Assembly (NCBI GenBank): GCA_964247055.1
Contig: OZ176056.1
Location: 2,232,001-2,296,000 of the forward strand
Direction of reading: 5' to 3'
Length of the DNA: 64,000 nt
Source of the DNA: Paragordius varius
Lineage: Eukaryota; Nematomorpha
Below the pieces are notes generated by a model that saw nothing but the letters and a program-made list of their open reading frames with translations, had not been told where the DNA came from and did no database searches. This document shows positions 21,837 through 34,022 of the stretch, in pieces. Position numbers and translations under genes: made by a program. Positions within the stretch are counted from its first letter, which is position 1, and each line of letters begins with the position of its first letter.

Positions 21837-24800
21837 CTAGTTATTTTACTAAATATAATTAATTTTCTAATCTAAAATGATAGTTATTATTTATCCCACC
21901 ATTTGTGTGATTATAATAAAATAAAAAAAAGATAATTAAATGTCTTCATAAATAAAATTTTGGTGAATAATATTAATTTGATATTTTATATATCCTTAGT
22001 TCGATAAAATCAATTTTTTTCAGCAAAAAAAGATAATAAATTATCTAACCTGCATATTATGGGGTCATTTTTTTCGCTATAAAATTTTAATAAAAAATTA
22101 TGTGTTTTTGCAAGAGTTGTAGTAATTACTTTTGTGGACAATAATAGCATTAAGCAGGCCTTTCCCACGAACATTCTTAACAATGTCTTTAGGGAGCTTG
22201 TTAAGTTCATTACGTAAAATTCGACCCATTTTCTCAGCATTTTCAGCCAAATTTTCTTCCTCAATAACCTTTTTGTCGGCAAAAATATATTGTAAAAATA
22301 ATATAAAAGTCTAAAATAGCGCATATTAAAATGGCGAAAAAGTATAATATAAATTTTGAATAGTAGCATAGCTATTTCCATTATATTTTCTGTAAAATAA
22401 ACCATATTTAACTATCCATATTCATTAGATGATAAATAATTTAATATCACGATAATTTAGCATCTCAAAAGTTCAAAATATGTCACAAAGGAGACCATAA
22501 AATTTTTTAAATACCACTTCAATTTTGCAGCAAAAAAAACAAACCTTTCATTTCAAAACACTTCTCAAAATTTCAAATAAAAATATTAAGACTTTATTAT
22601 AAAAAGTTGTTTTAGCGATCCAATAGAGGGCATTATATTTGTAAATATGACAATGATATGTAAACACATAGAAAAAAGTCCAAAAATATCCCGAAAAAAA
22701 TCGAAAAACTCTTAAAAATTAAACCTGGTTGGTTCGCTTTAGTTGTAAGCATCATGGAAAAGTATTATCAAAAAAAGACAAAAGCTAATAATATATAAAA
22801 AAACCTATATAACTTTGTAATTTAAAATCATTGTTAGAAAATTAAAGAGATTCCTAATCTAGTCAATTGGTTAACCTACTACATTAAATCGAGGGGAAAA
22901 GTGTCACAATAAATAAATAAAAAAAAACTCAGAAACCTCTAAAAAATGATGAAATTTTCAAAAAACCTCTAAAAAATGACAAAATTCTTCAAAAAACCTC
23001 TAAAAAATCTCGAATTTTTCAAAAACCCCGAAAAAACTACTATTTACCTGCAAAGATGTTTTAGCGATGGCACAACCCAGCGGGTTCCCCCCATACGTAG
23101 AGCCATGTTGCCCGGGCTTAATAGTAAGCATTATGGGGTCATCCGCTAAAACTGCAGAAACCGGATACATTCCTCCACTCAAAGCTTTGCCTAAAAGCAA
23201 AATATCTGGATGTACGGATTCATGATCTACGGCTAAACGCCTATAAAAATTGCCAAAAAAATGATTAAAATTTATTTAAAAGTAATAAGTAGAAAATGAA
23301 TATTAATTTAGGAGAGCAAAATAAAAATGAATATTATTACCACTTGGATACAACACACTCATTTTAGTCCTTCGATTCAAATTGGGGTAGTTGGATACCC
23401 CAGGCCTGTTTAAAATTAAATTCTTTAAATAATATCGAATGAATCGAAACCATGGCAAAATTTTGCACTTATCTAACATTAATAAACCGAAATATATAAA
23501 AAATTTTATTCAAAAATATTTGACTTATTTTAAGCTAAAACCGAAAGGTAAAAATTTCGTCAACGTAACATGTGTCAAATTATAAAATTAAAAAACTAAA
23601 CCGCTTTTTCTATTTCTATCAATGTTAGATGTAATTTATATAGAAAATGAGCTTTAGTTTTACCCTTAATATTAACTAAAAACGATATTTTGCAAAAATT
23701 TTGTAAAGTAAAAATGGCCTCGAAGTAGTTTGAGATGGAGCTTTTTTTTTCAAAACAAAATTTTATTAAGATATTTTAGCTTATTTATATAATGTTTCTC
23801 AGGATAGAAGCATAAATTCAAATTGGAATCGTTTCCTTCAGTAGTTTTTTAAGAAATATTAATTTAAATTTAGTCTGGGCTATTTAGATACCCCAATTTG
23901 AATCGAAGTGTTAATGAAAATCAAAAAAAATGAAAGGGGGGCCATGGTGCACGAGTAAGCATTATCATATGTCCATTAAATAATAATTTTTTTACTATTA
24001 TTTACTAATGAAAGCAAAGAATATTAGGAAGTAGTATGGGATATAACATTTCCTTTCCTTTTTTTTCGTTGACTAATAATAAAAAATAATTATTATTTAA
24101 TGAGCATAGTAATGCTTACTCGTGCACCTTGGGGCCCTTTGTTTCTTTTTTATTTTCACTATTATACAATTTTTTACTCTTAATATTGATTTATTTATTT
24201 ATTACAAATATTATTTTATTTAATCCTATATATGTTATATAATTGTAAAAAAAATGATTAAATTTATTTAAAAGTAACAAGGAGATAATGAAATTATAAC
24301 ATAAAATGTAAAAAGGAGTAAATAACAAATATAGACTAGACAGCCAGCCACACTTTAAACCTTGCTTTTAAAATTTAATTTATTTTTTAGTTAAAACTTC
24401 CCAGTTCGAGCCAGACTTATTGAAATTTCGTCAGCTATAAAAAAGAGATTTATCTGCAAAAACAATTTTTTGACTTTATTCATTTTTATTATATAAAAAG
24501 TTTAAAATTCAAAAGTTTTAAACTTGCTAGTTCGCAAGCTAGACCATTTTGAATTTTGTTCTGCAGTAAAACAATTTTTAGCGTATGTATTTCAATATTT
24601 CTTTGCCTTTAAAAATATTTTTGCAGCTTTTACGTTATATTTTAAAACAATTGCTAGCGTTTAAATCATTTTTTAGATTTTAAAAGTTTTAAACTTTCTT
24701 TCTAGTAAGTTAGATCAATTTAGAATTTGTTCGCGAAAAAAACCATTTTTATTTTTCTGCCTTTAAAAATATTTTTTCAACTTTTAACGTGCATTTTAAA

Positions 24801-27800
24801 ACAATTGCTAGTGTTTAAACCATTTTTTAGAGAAAGAGACATTATAAAAGTTTCAAACTTTCCCGTCCGAGCCAGTCCAATTTGAATTTTGTTCGTACAA
24901 AAGACCAATTTTAACGAATGTATATTTAACCATTTTTTATCAATATTTCTAACCTGGCTTTAAAAATATTTTTGCAGTTTTATACGTATATTTTAAAACG
25001 ATTGCTAGCGTTTAAACCATTTTTTAGAGAAAGAGACATTATAAAAAGTTTTAAACTTTTTAGTTCGCAAGCTAGACCATTTTAAATTTTGTTCTGCAGT
25101 AAAACAATTTTTAGCGTATGTAGTTCAATATTTCTCTGCCTTTATCAATATTTCTGGATTTTATAAAACTTTTAACGTATATTTTAAAACAATTGCTAGC
25201 GTTTTAAACCATTTTTTAGAGCAAGAGACATTATAAAAGTTTTAAAACCTTCCCGTCCGAGCCAGTCCAGTTTGAATTTTGTTCGCACATAAGACCAATT
25301 TTTAGCGTATATATTTAACCATTTTTATGAATATTTCTCTGTCTTAAAAATATTTTTGTAGCTTTATAAAACTTTTAACTTACATTTTAAAACAATTGCT
25401 AGCGTTTAAACCATTTTTTAGATTTTAAAAGTTTTAAACTTTCTTTCGAATTCGCAAGCTAGATTGTGAATTTTGTTCTGCAAAAACCCAATTTTTAGCG
25501 TATGTATTTGATCATTTTTTCATGAATATTTCTCTGCCTTTATCAATATTTCTGGCTTTTATAAAACTTTTAACCGTATATTTAAAACAATTGCTAGCGT
25601 TTAAACCATCTTTTAATATTAAAGTTTAAAATTCAAAAATTTTAAACTTTTTAGTTCGCAAGCTGGACCATTTTAAATTTTGTTCGCGCAAACAAAAACC
25701 AATTTTTAGCGTTTGTATTTAACCATTGTTTATCAATATTTCTTTCTGCCTTTAAAAATATTTTTCAGCTTTTAACGTATATTTTAAACAATTGCTAGCG
25801 TTTAAACCATCTTTTAATATTAAAGTTTAAAATTCAAAAGATTTTAACTTTTTAGTTCGCAAGCTGGACGATTTTAAATTTTGTTCGCGCAAACAAAAAC
25901 CAATTTTTAGCGTTTGTATTTAACCATTGTTTATCAATATTTCTTTCTGCCTTTAAAAATATTTTTCAGCTTTTAACGTATATATATTTTAAAACAATTA
26001 CTAGCGTTCAAACAATTTTTCTTTTAAAAGTTTTCTTGCTAGTTCGCAAGCTAGACCATTTTGAATTTTGTTCACGTAAAAAACAAATTTTTAGCGTAGG
26101 TATTTAACTATTTTTTATCAATATTTCTCTGTCTATCAATATTTCTGGCTTTTATAAATTAACGTACATTTTAACACAGATGCTAGCGTTTAAACCATTT
26201 TTGGATTTAAAAAGTTTAAACCTTTCTAGTCTAAGCTAGACCAATTTGAGTTTCGTTCGCACAAAAAACCAATTTTTAGCGTATGTATTTCAATATTTTT
26301 CTGCCTTTAAAAATATTTTTTTCAACCTTTAACGTATATATTAAAACAATTGCTAGCTAGCGTTTAAACCATTTTTAAGATTTTAAAATTTTTAACTTTC
26401 CGGTTCGAGCCAGTCCAGTTTGAATTTCGTCTGCTATAAAAAGGACATTATTTCTTGTGCAGACATCCCTCACGCCTTGCAAATAACCCGGGGAAGGGAC
26501 ACGTACCCCGGCTTCTCCTTGAATCGGTTCCACCATAAAAGCACAAACACGTGATCCAAATTCTTTACAAGCATTCTGTGTGAGCGCATATATACAGTAA
26601 ATAATTCCATGAGAATTTTAATAATCACAGATATTAATTATTTAATAATTTGATTGACATGTACTTTTCTGATATTTGTGTAAATAATAAAAACTTTGCC
26701 ACAACTAGTATGTAACTAAGTTTGTGTGTGATAGAAAAAAAATTAGCATAAAAACAAAATTGTTCTTTTTATTATTTTAATGGTAGATTCTGGAATATAT
26801 ACCATCAAATTCACCCTTGAACAACACAAATTCACCCTTAAACAATTCGAATTTACCCTTGAGTAATTCAAATTCACCCTTAAACGATTCAAATTCACCC
26901 TAAAAATAAATTATGTGTTTTCGGGCTTAAATAACTCATTATTAATATGAAATACAACTTTATAGCCTAGTTTATTATTTTTAAATCTTATATTTATTTT
27001 AAGAGTAATTTATTTTTTATAAATATAAATAAATATAGGTATTTTTAATCTTAAAAAAGACAAAATTTATTTTAGGATGAAGTTAAATTGTTCGAGGGTG
27101 AATTTGAAGCGTATATGGAATATTATTAATCAATTTTAAATTTGTTCATTATTATGGAAAAGGGTTCAGTGTAAAAATAAAAATAGTTTTTATATTTTGT
27201 CCTTATGATTTAATATACCAAATATTACGTCGACAAAAACCTTTAAACTTGAAAACTATCTAGAGGGTATAAACTTGTAACCAGTGATAAAAACCTAACT
27301 TACATCATACATTATACCACATTATCTCATCTTCTTTAAATTTTAACCTAATATAAAAATTTTCCAAAAATTAAATCAAATCTGTAACTCAAATTTCACC
27401 ATATTTAAACCAACCAAATTATAAGCAAATTCAAAAAAACCTCTAGAGCCTGAATACTATCATAGGGTATGAGTTTAAACCCAGGCATAAAAGGTCCAAA
27501 ATCGCCGTAACATTCAGGATCTGAAGAACTGCTTACTGCAGCCAGGGTTCGACCCCAAAAATTACCCTCGGCAAAAAGGACGATGGCTTCATCGTGTGGA
27601 ACACCTATGATAGCGAAAAAATATAATCCATATTTATAAATTTTAAAATGTTACATGCTAAAAAAATTTTTTCTTTTTTTTAAATATTTAAATTTTTTAC
27701 TATCAAAATATGAATTTTTAGGTAAAAAATTGCTTTAAAATGTCAAAAATTGCTTTAAAAAGTCAAAAATTGCTTTAGAATGTCAATTGTTTAGAATTAA

Positions 27801-30020
27801 TTTAGATATATTCCTTTTAATTTTTTGTGATCATTTATTTATCAGAAAGATATATATATAGGATAAAAATTAGTACAAATATAGATATCTAAATAATATA
27901 ATTTTTATGGACTAAAGTTTTTTAAAAATTTCATTAAAATGTCAAAAATTGCTTTAAAATGTCAAAAATTGCTTTAAAATGTCAAATATTCCTTTTAGTT
28001 TTTTGTGATTATTAATTTATCAGAAAAATATATATAGGGTTAAAAATACTACAAATAAAGATGTCTGAATAATATAATTGTTATACCTAAATCGTTTTGT
28101 TAAATATATTTAAAATCTATTATGTAACGTATAAAATAAAAATATTTTTTGTTAATCATTTATATCACATACAATTAATCAAAATTTTAATCGTAAAACA
28201 CGCAATTATTAATGCCAAAATTTGTAACACATATGCCAAACTTAAATTCCAATCTCTCTTATTATTAAATCACTGTTTAATTCAATTTAATAAATTCAAA
28301 CCCAAAATATAAAATAAAACTTTATTTTTCTTAAAGCCTAAAATTTTTTACCTTTAACTGTATAAGCCCATTTTCTTGCAAGTTTAATTGCAGTTTCTCC
28401 GGCTTCCACACCTATCAAATCAAAAATTAGGTTAATGTAAAAAAATGTTTTCGCTCAAAAAATATAATAGCACACCTTTTTAAAATATATAAACTTTTCA
28501 ATTAAAATTAAATTAATATGTACAAAATCAAAACGCTCTAAAAATAGACCGATAATTTTTTTATTAATCTTATTTCGATTTATACAAAAGATATTCAAAG
28601 AATTTAATACTATAAAATTTAAAACATTTCAAATTTTAAATTAGAAGCATTAATACATAAACTTTAAAAAGTTTAATATCATATTTAATACAGGGCTTTA
28701 GATTTATGACAAAATCGGATTAGCTTTATATGAAAACTATTGAATAAGTATTTTCTAATATATAATTTTATGGTTTATAAAAAAATGATAATAAAAAAAT
28801 ACATTAGTATATATAAGTAACTTATTGGCACAAAGTTAAGCACTGTAAAAGGTTTTTTTTCATTAACAAAAGCTTAAATGGTGCCAATTTTTAAGTCAAT
28901 GAATACAAAAGTGTTAGAAAATAGCGTAAAGAGCTTAAATAGTAATTTAAAAGTACTTAATTAAGATTTTTTCTTAATTGCGTAAGAATTAATATATATA
29001 TATATATATATATAATCTATTTCTATAAAATGACCTTAAATATAACATTTAGTTTAAAAGTATTAAATCAAGATGTTATATTGCAATTAAAAATTAATAG
29101 TTAACCGTAATTCTATACATTGCTTACATTTGAAAGGGTGTTAGATTATTTTGGAATGACAATTTTTTAATGCCTTAATCAAATTAGGACAAATTTTATA
29201 AGCTAACTCAAACTTTTAAAACACAAGAGATTTTGACTTTTTAAATTAACATTTGTTCAAGTTTTTTTTTGTAAAATACTAATCCAAACCTGTATTCATG
29301 GGTAAGACTTTATCATAACCAAAGAGTTTTGTAATGTATTCCTCATAATCGCCCAAAATATTGTTGTGAAAGGCTCGAGAAGTTAACGCTAAAATTTCCG
29401 ATTGCTTTTGCAGAGTAGCAACAATTTTGGGGTGACAATGGCCTTGATTAACTGCACTGTAGGAGCTAAGGAAATCCAAGTATTGCTTATCATCCACATC
29501 CCAAACATAAACGCCTGTTAAAAAAATTGAGAAAAAATCAATTTTATTGCTTTAAAACTTTTTGATTTTACATTCATATAAAAAACTAATGTGGAATGAT
29601 TTGAAATATATAATTTAATTGTGTTAATCGCTATTCAAATTTTATTCAAAAGATAATATATTAAGGTTAAAACGTGGTTTTCCCTATAAGATATTTATCT
29701 TTTTATGGTTTGTTTTTTTAAAATTAAATTTTACGGATATTAAAATTATATATTAATAATCTAAAACACATTAACAGAGATTAAAATAAATGCTAACCTT
29801 TTCCCCTTTTAATTGCAACTGGGATAGGATGATAATTGTGTGCACCATACTTATCTTCCTTATTTAATATTGCTTGGGTTTTAGGACTCAATTCCAAATG
29901 AGATTTATGTTCATCCTCGTTAGGTTTCAATCGTTGCGAAGTTTGATTGCCTAACCCACGAATTATATTAGTGGATAATTCTCTTGTGGATGGATAGATT
30001 TTACAAATATTTTTAATCAT
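21504..30020 (-). CDS. OAT: Ornithine aminotransferase, mitochondrial
   Basis: Eight minus-strand exons (high to low): 30020-29798, 29514-29290, 28411-28352, 27604-27441, 26575-26397, 23240-23048, 22268-22130, 21667-21504; 448 codons plus TGA (human 439). It transfers the delta-amino group of ornithine to 2-oxoglutarate using PLP in the mitochondrial matrix. The first 30 residues are basic with no acids early on ([20 protein letters not shown]), fitting a transit peptide. Landmarks: [33 protein letters not shown] with the ornithine-specific Tyr, [46 protein letters not shown], the PLP lysine in [10 protein letters not shown] (about residue 302), STYGGNPLG, and [12 protein letters not shown] near the C-terminus. 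All key residues are intact and phases agree at all seven junctions. The donors of exons 4 (GAG|GTTTTT) and 5 (AA|GTTAAA) are weak. ATG at 30020 is the first in-frame ATG after an upstream stop. Confidence 0.96.
22925..23040. repeat. About 29-base minisatellite next to OAT exon 6
   Basis: Four to five copies of a unit like 'tcaaaaaacctctaaaaaatgac' sit directly beyond the donor of OAT exon 6, inside intron 6. A related stretch near 22680-22715 is looser. Confidence 0.65.
23340..23913 (+). mobile_element. TTAA-type MITE (piggyBac-like target), copy 1, in OAT intron 5
   Basis: The left end reads cacttggatacaacacactc and the right end gaatcgaagtg followed by TTAA; the left flank reads ttac, a decayed TTAA. 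Near both ends are inverted 'gattcaaattgggg' and 'taccccaatttgaatc' blocks with 'atacccc' steps. It is about 574 bases with no coding frame. It is the same family as the copies at 30190-30768, 30780-31352, 31353-31785 and 32669-33230. Confidence 0.8.
23931..24141. mobile_element. Small palindromic element with 47-base arms in OAT intron 5
   Basis: The left arm aaaggggggccatggtgcac continues gagtaagcattatcatatg. It is matched inverted by the right arm ending in ctcgtgcaccttggggcccttt. The loop is about 100 bases of A+T-rich DNA. It has no coding capacity and the family is unknown. Confidence 0.7.
24385..26396. repeat. Tandem array in OAT intron 5 whose units carry copies of the 3' end of exon 5
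   Basis: On the plus strand, the exon 5 end plus donor reads 'aactttccggttcgagccagtc' continuing 'cagtttgaatttcgtctgc' (26393-26432). Decayed copies of this 40-55 base piece recur at about 24393, 24518, 24686, 24849, 25040, 25238, 25431, 25637, 25835, 26030 and 26212. They are separated by shared intron sequence ('attgctagcgtttaaaccattttt', 'tttttagcgtatgtattt', 'ctgcctttaaaaatattttt'). The unit length is about 150-200 bases. Copies fall into two flavours, 'gtccgagccagtcca' and 'gttcgcaagctagacc'. None keeps an open exon with an acceptor, so they should not be spliced in. Confidence 0.9.
26799..27117. mobile_element. MITE with ends built of 20-base subrepeats, copy 1, in OAT intron 4
   Basis: The left end has five copies of a unit close to 'ttcaaattcacccttaaaca'; the right end has the inverted form ('aattgttcgagggtgaatttga'). 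The middle shares 'attatgtgttttcgggctt' and 'tattaatatgaaatac' with copies at 40881-41229, 42136-42471 and 57397-57690. It has no coding capacity. Confidence 0.75.
27715..27992. repeat. Short tandem repeat of 'tgtcaaaaattgctttaaaa' in OAT intron 3
   Basis: About four copies of a 20-base unit at 27725-27790 and three more at 27937-27992, separated by a partly duplicated 150-base block that shares 'ttttttgtgat' and 'tatcagaaa'. The whole 27.72-28.08 kb region looks like a two-fold duplication of repeat plus spacer. Confidence 0.7.
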
Positions 30021-30189
30021 TATGGAAAAAAATTGGTTAAACAATAAAAATTAACATATGACGCAATATTGCGTTTCTAACTTGTTAAATTTTATGCATG
30101 GTGGATAAATATTTACATATCTATAATTATAAAATTTAACATATTATATCGTTGTTTAAACACTTAATGCATAAATTTTTAATAGCATT

Positions 30190-30768
30190 AACACTTGGAT
30201 ACAACACACTCATTTTAGTCCTTCGATTCAAATTGGGGTAGTTAGATACCCCAAGTCTGTTTAAAATCAAATACTTTAAAAAATATGGAAATCGAAACCA
30301 TGGCAAAATTTTGCACTTATATAACATAAATAAATCTAAATTTAAAAAAATTTTTAATCAAAAATATTTGATATTAAATATTTTAAGCTAAAACCTAAAG
30401 GTAAAAATTTCGTCAACGTGACATGTGTCAAATGGTAAAATTAAAAATAATACAAAATAAACCGCTTTTTCTATTTCTATCAATGTTAGATGTATTTTTT
30501 ATTAAAATTTAGCTTTAGTTTTACCCTTAAAATTAAATGAAGACGATATTTTGCAAAAAATTTTAAAATAAAAATGGCGTCGAAGTAGTTTGAGATTAAA
30601 CTTTTTTTCAAAACAAAATTTTATCAAAATATTTTGGCATATTTATATAATTTTCATCAGGATAGATGCATAAATTTAAATTTGGACCGTTTCCTTCAGT
30701 AGTTTTTTAAAAATCCCAACTTTAATATAGTCTGGGGTATTTAGATACCCCAATTTGAATCGAAGTGT
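30190..30768 (+). mobile_element. TTAA-type MITE, copy 2, upstream of OAT
   Basis: TTAA, then cacttggatacaacacactc, ending gaatcgaagtg, then TTAA. It is about 579 bases, the same structure as copy 1 and similar to it throughout. It begins about 170 bases upstream of the OAT start codon. Confidence 0.85.
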
Positions 30769-30779
30769 TAACTTGTTAA

Positions 30780-31352
30780 CACTTGGATACAAAACATTCA
30801 TTTTAGTGTTTCGATTCAAATTAGGGTAGTTAAATAACCCAGGCATGTTATAAATTAAATTCTTTAAAATATATGGAAGGAATCAAAAGCATGGCAAAAT
30901 TTTGCACTTATATAACATTAAGAAAACTTAATTTATAAAAAATATATTCAAATATGCTTTATAATTATTTTAAGCTAAAACCGAATGGTAAAAATTTAGT
31001 CAACGTGACATTTATGAAATGGTGAACTTAAAAAATAATAAAAAATAAACAGCTTTTTCTATTTCCATCAATGTTAGAATGTCGTTTAAATAAAAAATTA
31101 GCTTTAATTTTACCCTTAAAATTAAATGACAATATTTTGCAAAAATTTTGTAAATTAAAAATAGCGTCAGAGTAGTTTGACATGGAACTTTTTTTCAAAA
31201 CAAAATTTTATTTAGATATTATAGCATATTTATATAATTTTTATTAAGATTGTAGCATAAATTTAAATTGGGACAGTTTTCTTCAGCAGTTTTTAAACTA
31301 TCTCAAATTTAGTATGGGGTATTTAGATACCCCAATTTGAATCGAAGTGTTA
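30780..31352 (+). mobile_element. TTAA-type MITE, copy 3
   Basis: It is separated from copy 2 only by TTAACTTGTTAA. It starts cacttggatacaaaac and ends gaatcgaagtg, with TTAA on both sides. Confidence 0.85.
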
Positions 31353-31785
31353 ATAAAACGTAATATATAAATTTTTTTATTCAAAAATGCTTGATATTAT
31401 TTATTTTAATCTAAACCGAAGGGTAAAAATTTAGTCAACGCGAAATGTGTGCGATGGTAAAATTAAAAAATAATCCAAAATAAACCGTTCCAATTTCTAT
31501 CAATATTAGATGTAATTTAAATAGGAAATTAGCTTTTATTTACCCTCAAAATTAAATGAAGACGATAGTTTGCAAAAATTTTGTCGAATAAAAATGGCGT
31601 CAAAGTAGTTTGAAATGGAACTTTTTTTTAAAATAAAATTTTATTTAGATATTTTGGCATATTTATATAAATTTTATTTGAATGCATAAATTTAAATTGT
31701 TACCGTTTCCTTCAGTAGTTTTTTGAAATTCTAACCTAAATTTACTGGGGTATTTAGATACCCCTATTTGAATTGAAGTGTTAAA
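31353..31785 (+). mobile_element. TTAA-type MITE, copy 4, 5'-truncated
   Basis: It follows copy 3 directly and lacks the first 140 bases or so, starting at the part equivalent to 'aacataaataaatc'. It ends 'ccctatttgaattgaagtgttaa'. The internal sequence is alignable to copies 2 and 3 by eye. Confidence 0.75.
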
Positions 31786-32106
31786 TTTTATGCATTCTTT
31801 TTAATTTACATACTATAATAAAATTATTAATATATTATTGTTATTTAACAATTTAATTCCTAAATATTGAATATTAATATTATTAATCCCAGGAAATTTT
31901 GGAATGGAACTATACTTTTATAACACTTTATTACCTTATTAATCTTATAAAAGTAAGGATCCGAGTTTTATAATATACATATATGTCAGGAGCCATCACA
32001 AATGCATTGTAAAGCCATGCATGTGTCGACTCTGACGAAATTGCCAGTCATTGTGAGAGAATGACAATTTGATAGCTATTTATTGGAACCGCTGTATAAA
32101 GTATAT
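31786..32106. other. Short intergenic spacer between MITE row and hAT element
   Basis: I see no gene. A stretch of more balanced composition at about 31985-32090 has no frame I recognise. Confidence 0.4.
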
Positions 32107-32668
32107 CAGTGGTACTCAAACCGCGGCCCGCGGGCCATATGCGGCTTTAAGAGTGCTAAATTGCCCTATGACCATATTGATATTTAAATTATTTTTTTAT
32201 TGATGAATTTTTAAAATCACATTAATGAATTTTCGCTTTTTTAATATTAATTTATTTTCTTTAAATTTAATTTTGGTACTTTTTATTTTTTACCCAATTT
32301 GAGATGTAAATAAATTTCCCTACATTAAAATGATTTCAAAATTTTGGCACATGTTGTTTCTGTTTCTATATTCTACTTTCTTTATTATTATGAAATATTT
32401 ATTGCAGTCCTTTGTTGTATTTAAGCAAGCCTTTCATCCAAACTTGCATATACATATTCTTTTGATTGCTATCCTCCATTATTTATAACTCATTCCCATA
32501 AAATATTTTTCAAATCAACATAATTAAATTTCGACCTGTTTTTTATAGCATAATTCAAATTACATTCCTATTTTTTTGAAAAAATTTACATAATATTTAA
32601 ACATAAATTTAAAGGATGACATATAAATGCTAAAAACCGTAAATTATCCGATGAATTGCTTCTTTAAC

Positions 32669-33230
32669 ACTTCGATTCAAAATGGGTTATCTAAATACCC
32701 CAGACTTGAAATTAGTATTTTAAAAAAATTTTGAAGAAAACGGTCCCAATCTAAATTTATGCTTCTATCCCTATAAAAATTATATACAAAAGCCAAAATA
32801 TCTAAATAAAATTTCGTTTTGAAAAAAAATTCCATGTCAAACTACTTGGACGCCATTTTTTTGGAAAATTTTGCAAAATATCGTCTTCATGTATTTAAAA
32901 GGTAAAATTTTAAAACTATTTTTTATTTAAATTAAATCTAACATTGCTAGAAATAATAAATGTGGTTTATTTTGTATTATTTTAAAATTTAATAATTGCA
33001 GATATGTCACGTTGACTAAATTTATACGTTTGGGTTTTAGCTTTGAATAAGTAATATCAAGTATTTTAAAATAAATTTTTTTATATATTTCGGTTATTAA
33101 TGTTATATAAGTGCAAAATTTTGCCATGGCTTTGATTCATTCCATATTTTTTAAAGAATTAAATTTTAAACAGGCCTGGGGTATCCAACTACAATCGAAG
33201 GACTAAAATTAATGTGTTGTATCCAAGTGT
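32669..33230 (-). mobile_element. TTAA-type MITE, copy 5, inverted, nested in the hAT element
   Basis: It reads cacttcgattcaaaatgggt at the left and ttgtatccaagtg at the right, with TTAA on each side. The related hAT copy at 12385-12400 has the uninterrupted 'cctttaaaaaagaat', which holds a single TTAA at the same place. This proves the insertion, its boundaries and the TTAA duplication. Confidence 0.9.
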
Positions 33231-33722
33231 TAAAAAAGAATGGGAAGAAAAATTTTTGTCGTTTTAAATAAAAATGCCTTATATGTAAGGGACAATATAT
33301 TTAAAAAATGAAAGACATTTACAACCCATCATTTTCATGAATTACCAGAAAATTTTAAGGAAAACGAAAAATATAAAAAGATTAAGGAATTATACCAGAA
33401 AGAAAAATCTATCATGCCCATAGGCTGTTACATTAGCTTTGTATGAAATTTGCTATATTTTAAAAAACTATGAAACCGTTTACTGATTTCCAACTAATAA
33501 AAGCAAGTCTAAGTGGTTGCACTTTTTTATTTGATAAATTCCATAATAAAGATCAAATCATGAGGCAAATAATAAACTTAAACTCTCTGATTCAGCATGT
33601 GCTCAGCGTAAAGATATGTCTAAATATATTTTTAACAATACATTATTAACTCTAAATAACTGCAAATAGTTTAGTATTGCTATTGATTCCAACACTGATA
33701 TAAGTTCAAATGTGCGCTCCTC

Positions 33723-34022
33723 GTGAGATTTTGCAACGACAACATAATCAACGAGGAATATTTAAAGTTTTTACCAATGAATAATACCACGAAAGGAAGT
33801 GGTATTCTCGAGATAATTAGCACTTTTTTCGATAATAGTGAAATTTCTATGAAAAAATTGGTTTCGATCTGCACAGATGGCTGTCTCTCTATGATTGGAA
33901 TACAGAAGTTTTTTATTCCTCTTTTGAAAAACAAATATAATTTGCAAAATATTTTATCCTTTCACTGCTTTATTCATCAGCAAAACTTCATTTCGCGTGT
34001 AAATGATGAATCACTCAATTAA
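33723..34022 (+). pseudogene. Longest surviving frame of the hAT transposase (RNase-H-like core)
   Basis: A 99-codon open stretch of the transposase in the element at 32107-35090. It contains ICTDGCLSM, the conserved 'TDGxxxM.G' block of the hAT catalytic core, and FHCFIHQQ, the 'HC..H...L' block. It resembles ZBED5/SCAND3-type sequences. It is bounded by stops and is not a functional gene. Confidence 0.7.

Noticed and set aside
24385-26396. Intronic copies of OAT exon 5 considered as alternative exons
   Set aside because: They hold only the exon's 3' end, lack an adjacent acceptor, and most have lost the frame.
30021-30044. Upstream extension of OAT to a TTG at 30044
   Set aside because: The TTG is not a normal start; the first ATG in frame is at 30020 and gives a good transit peptide.
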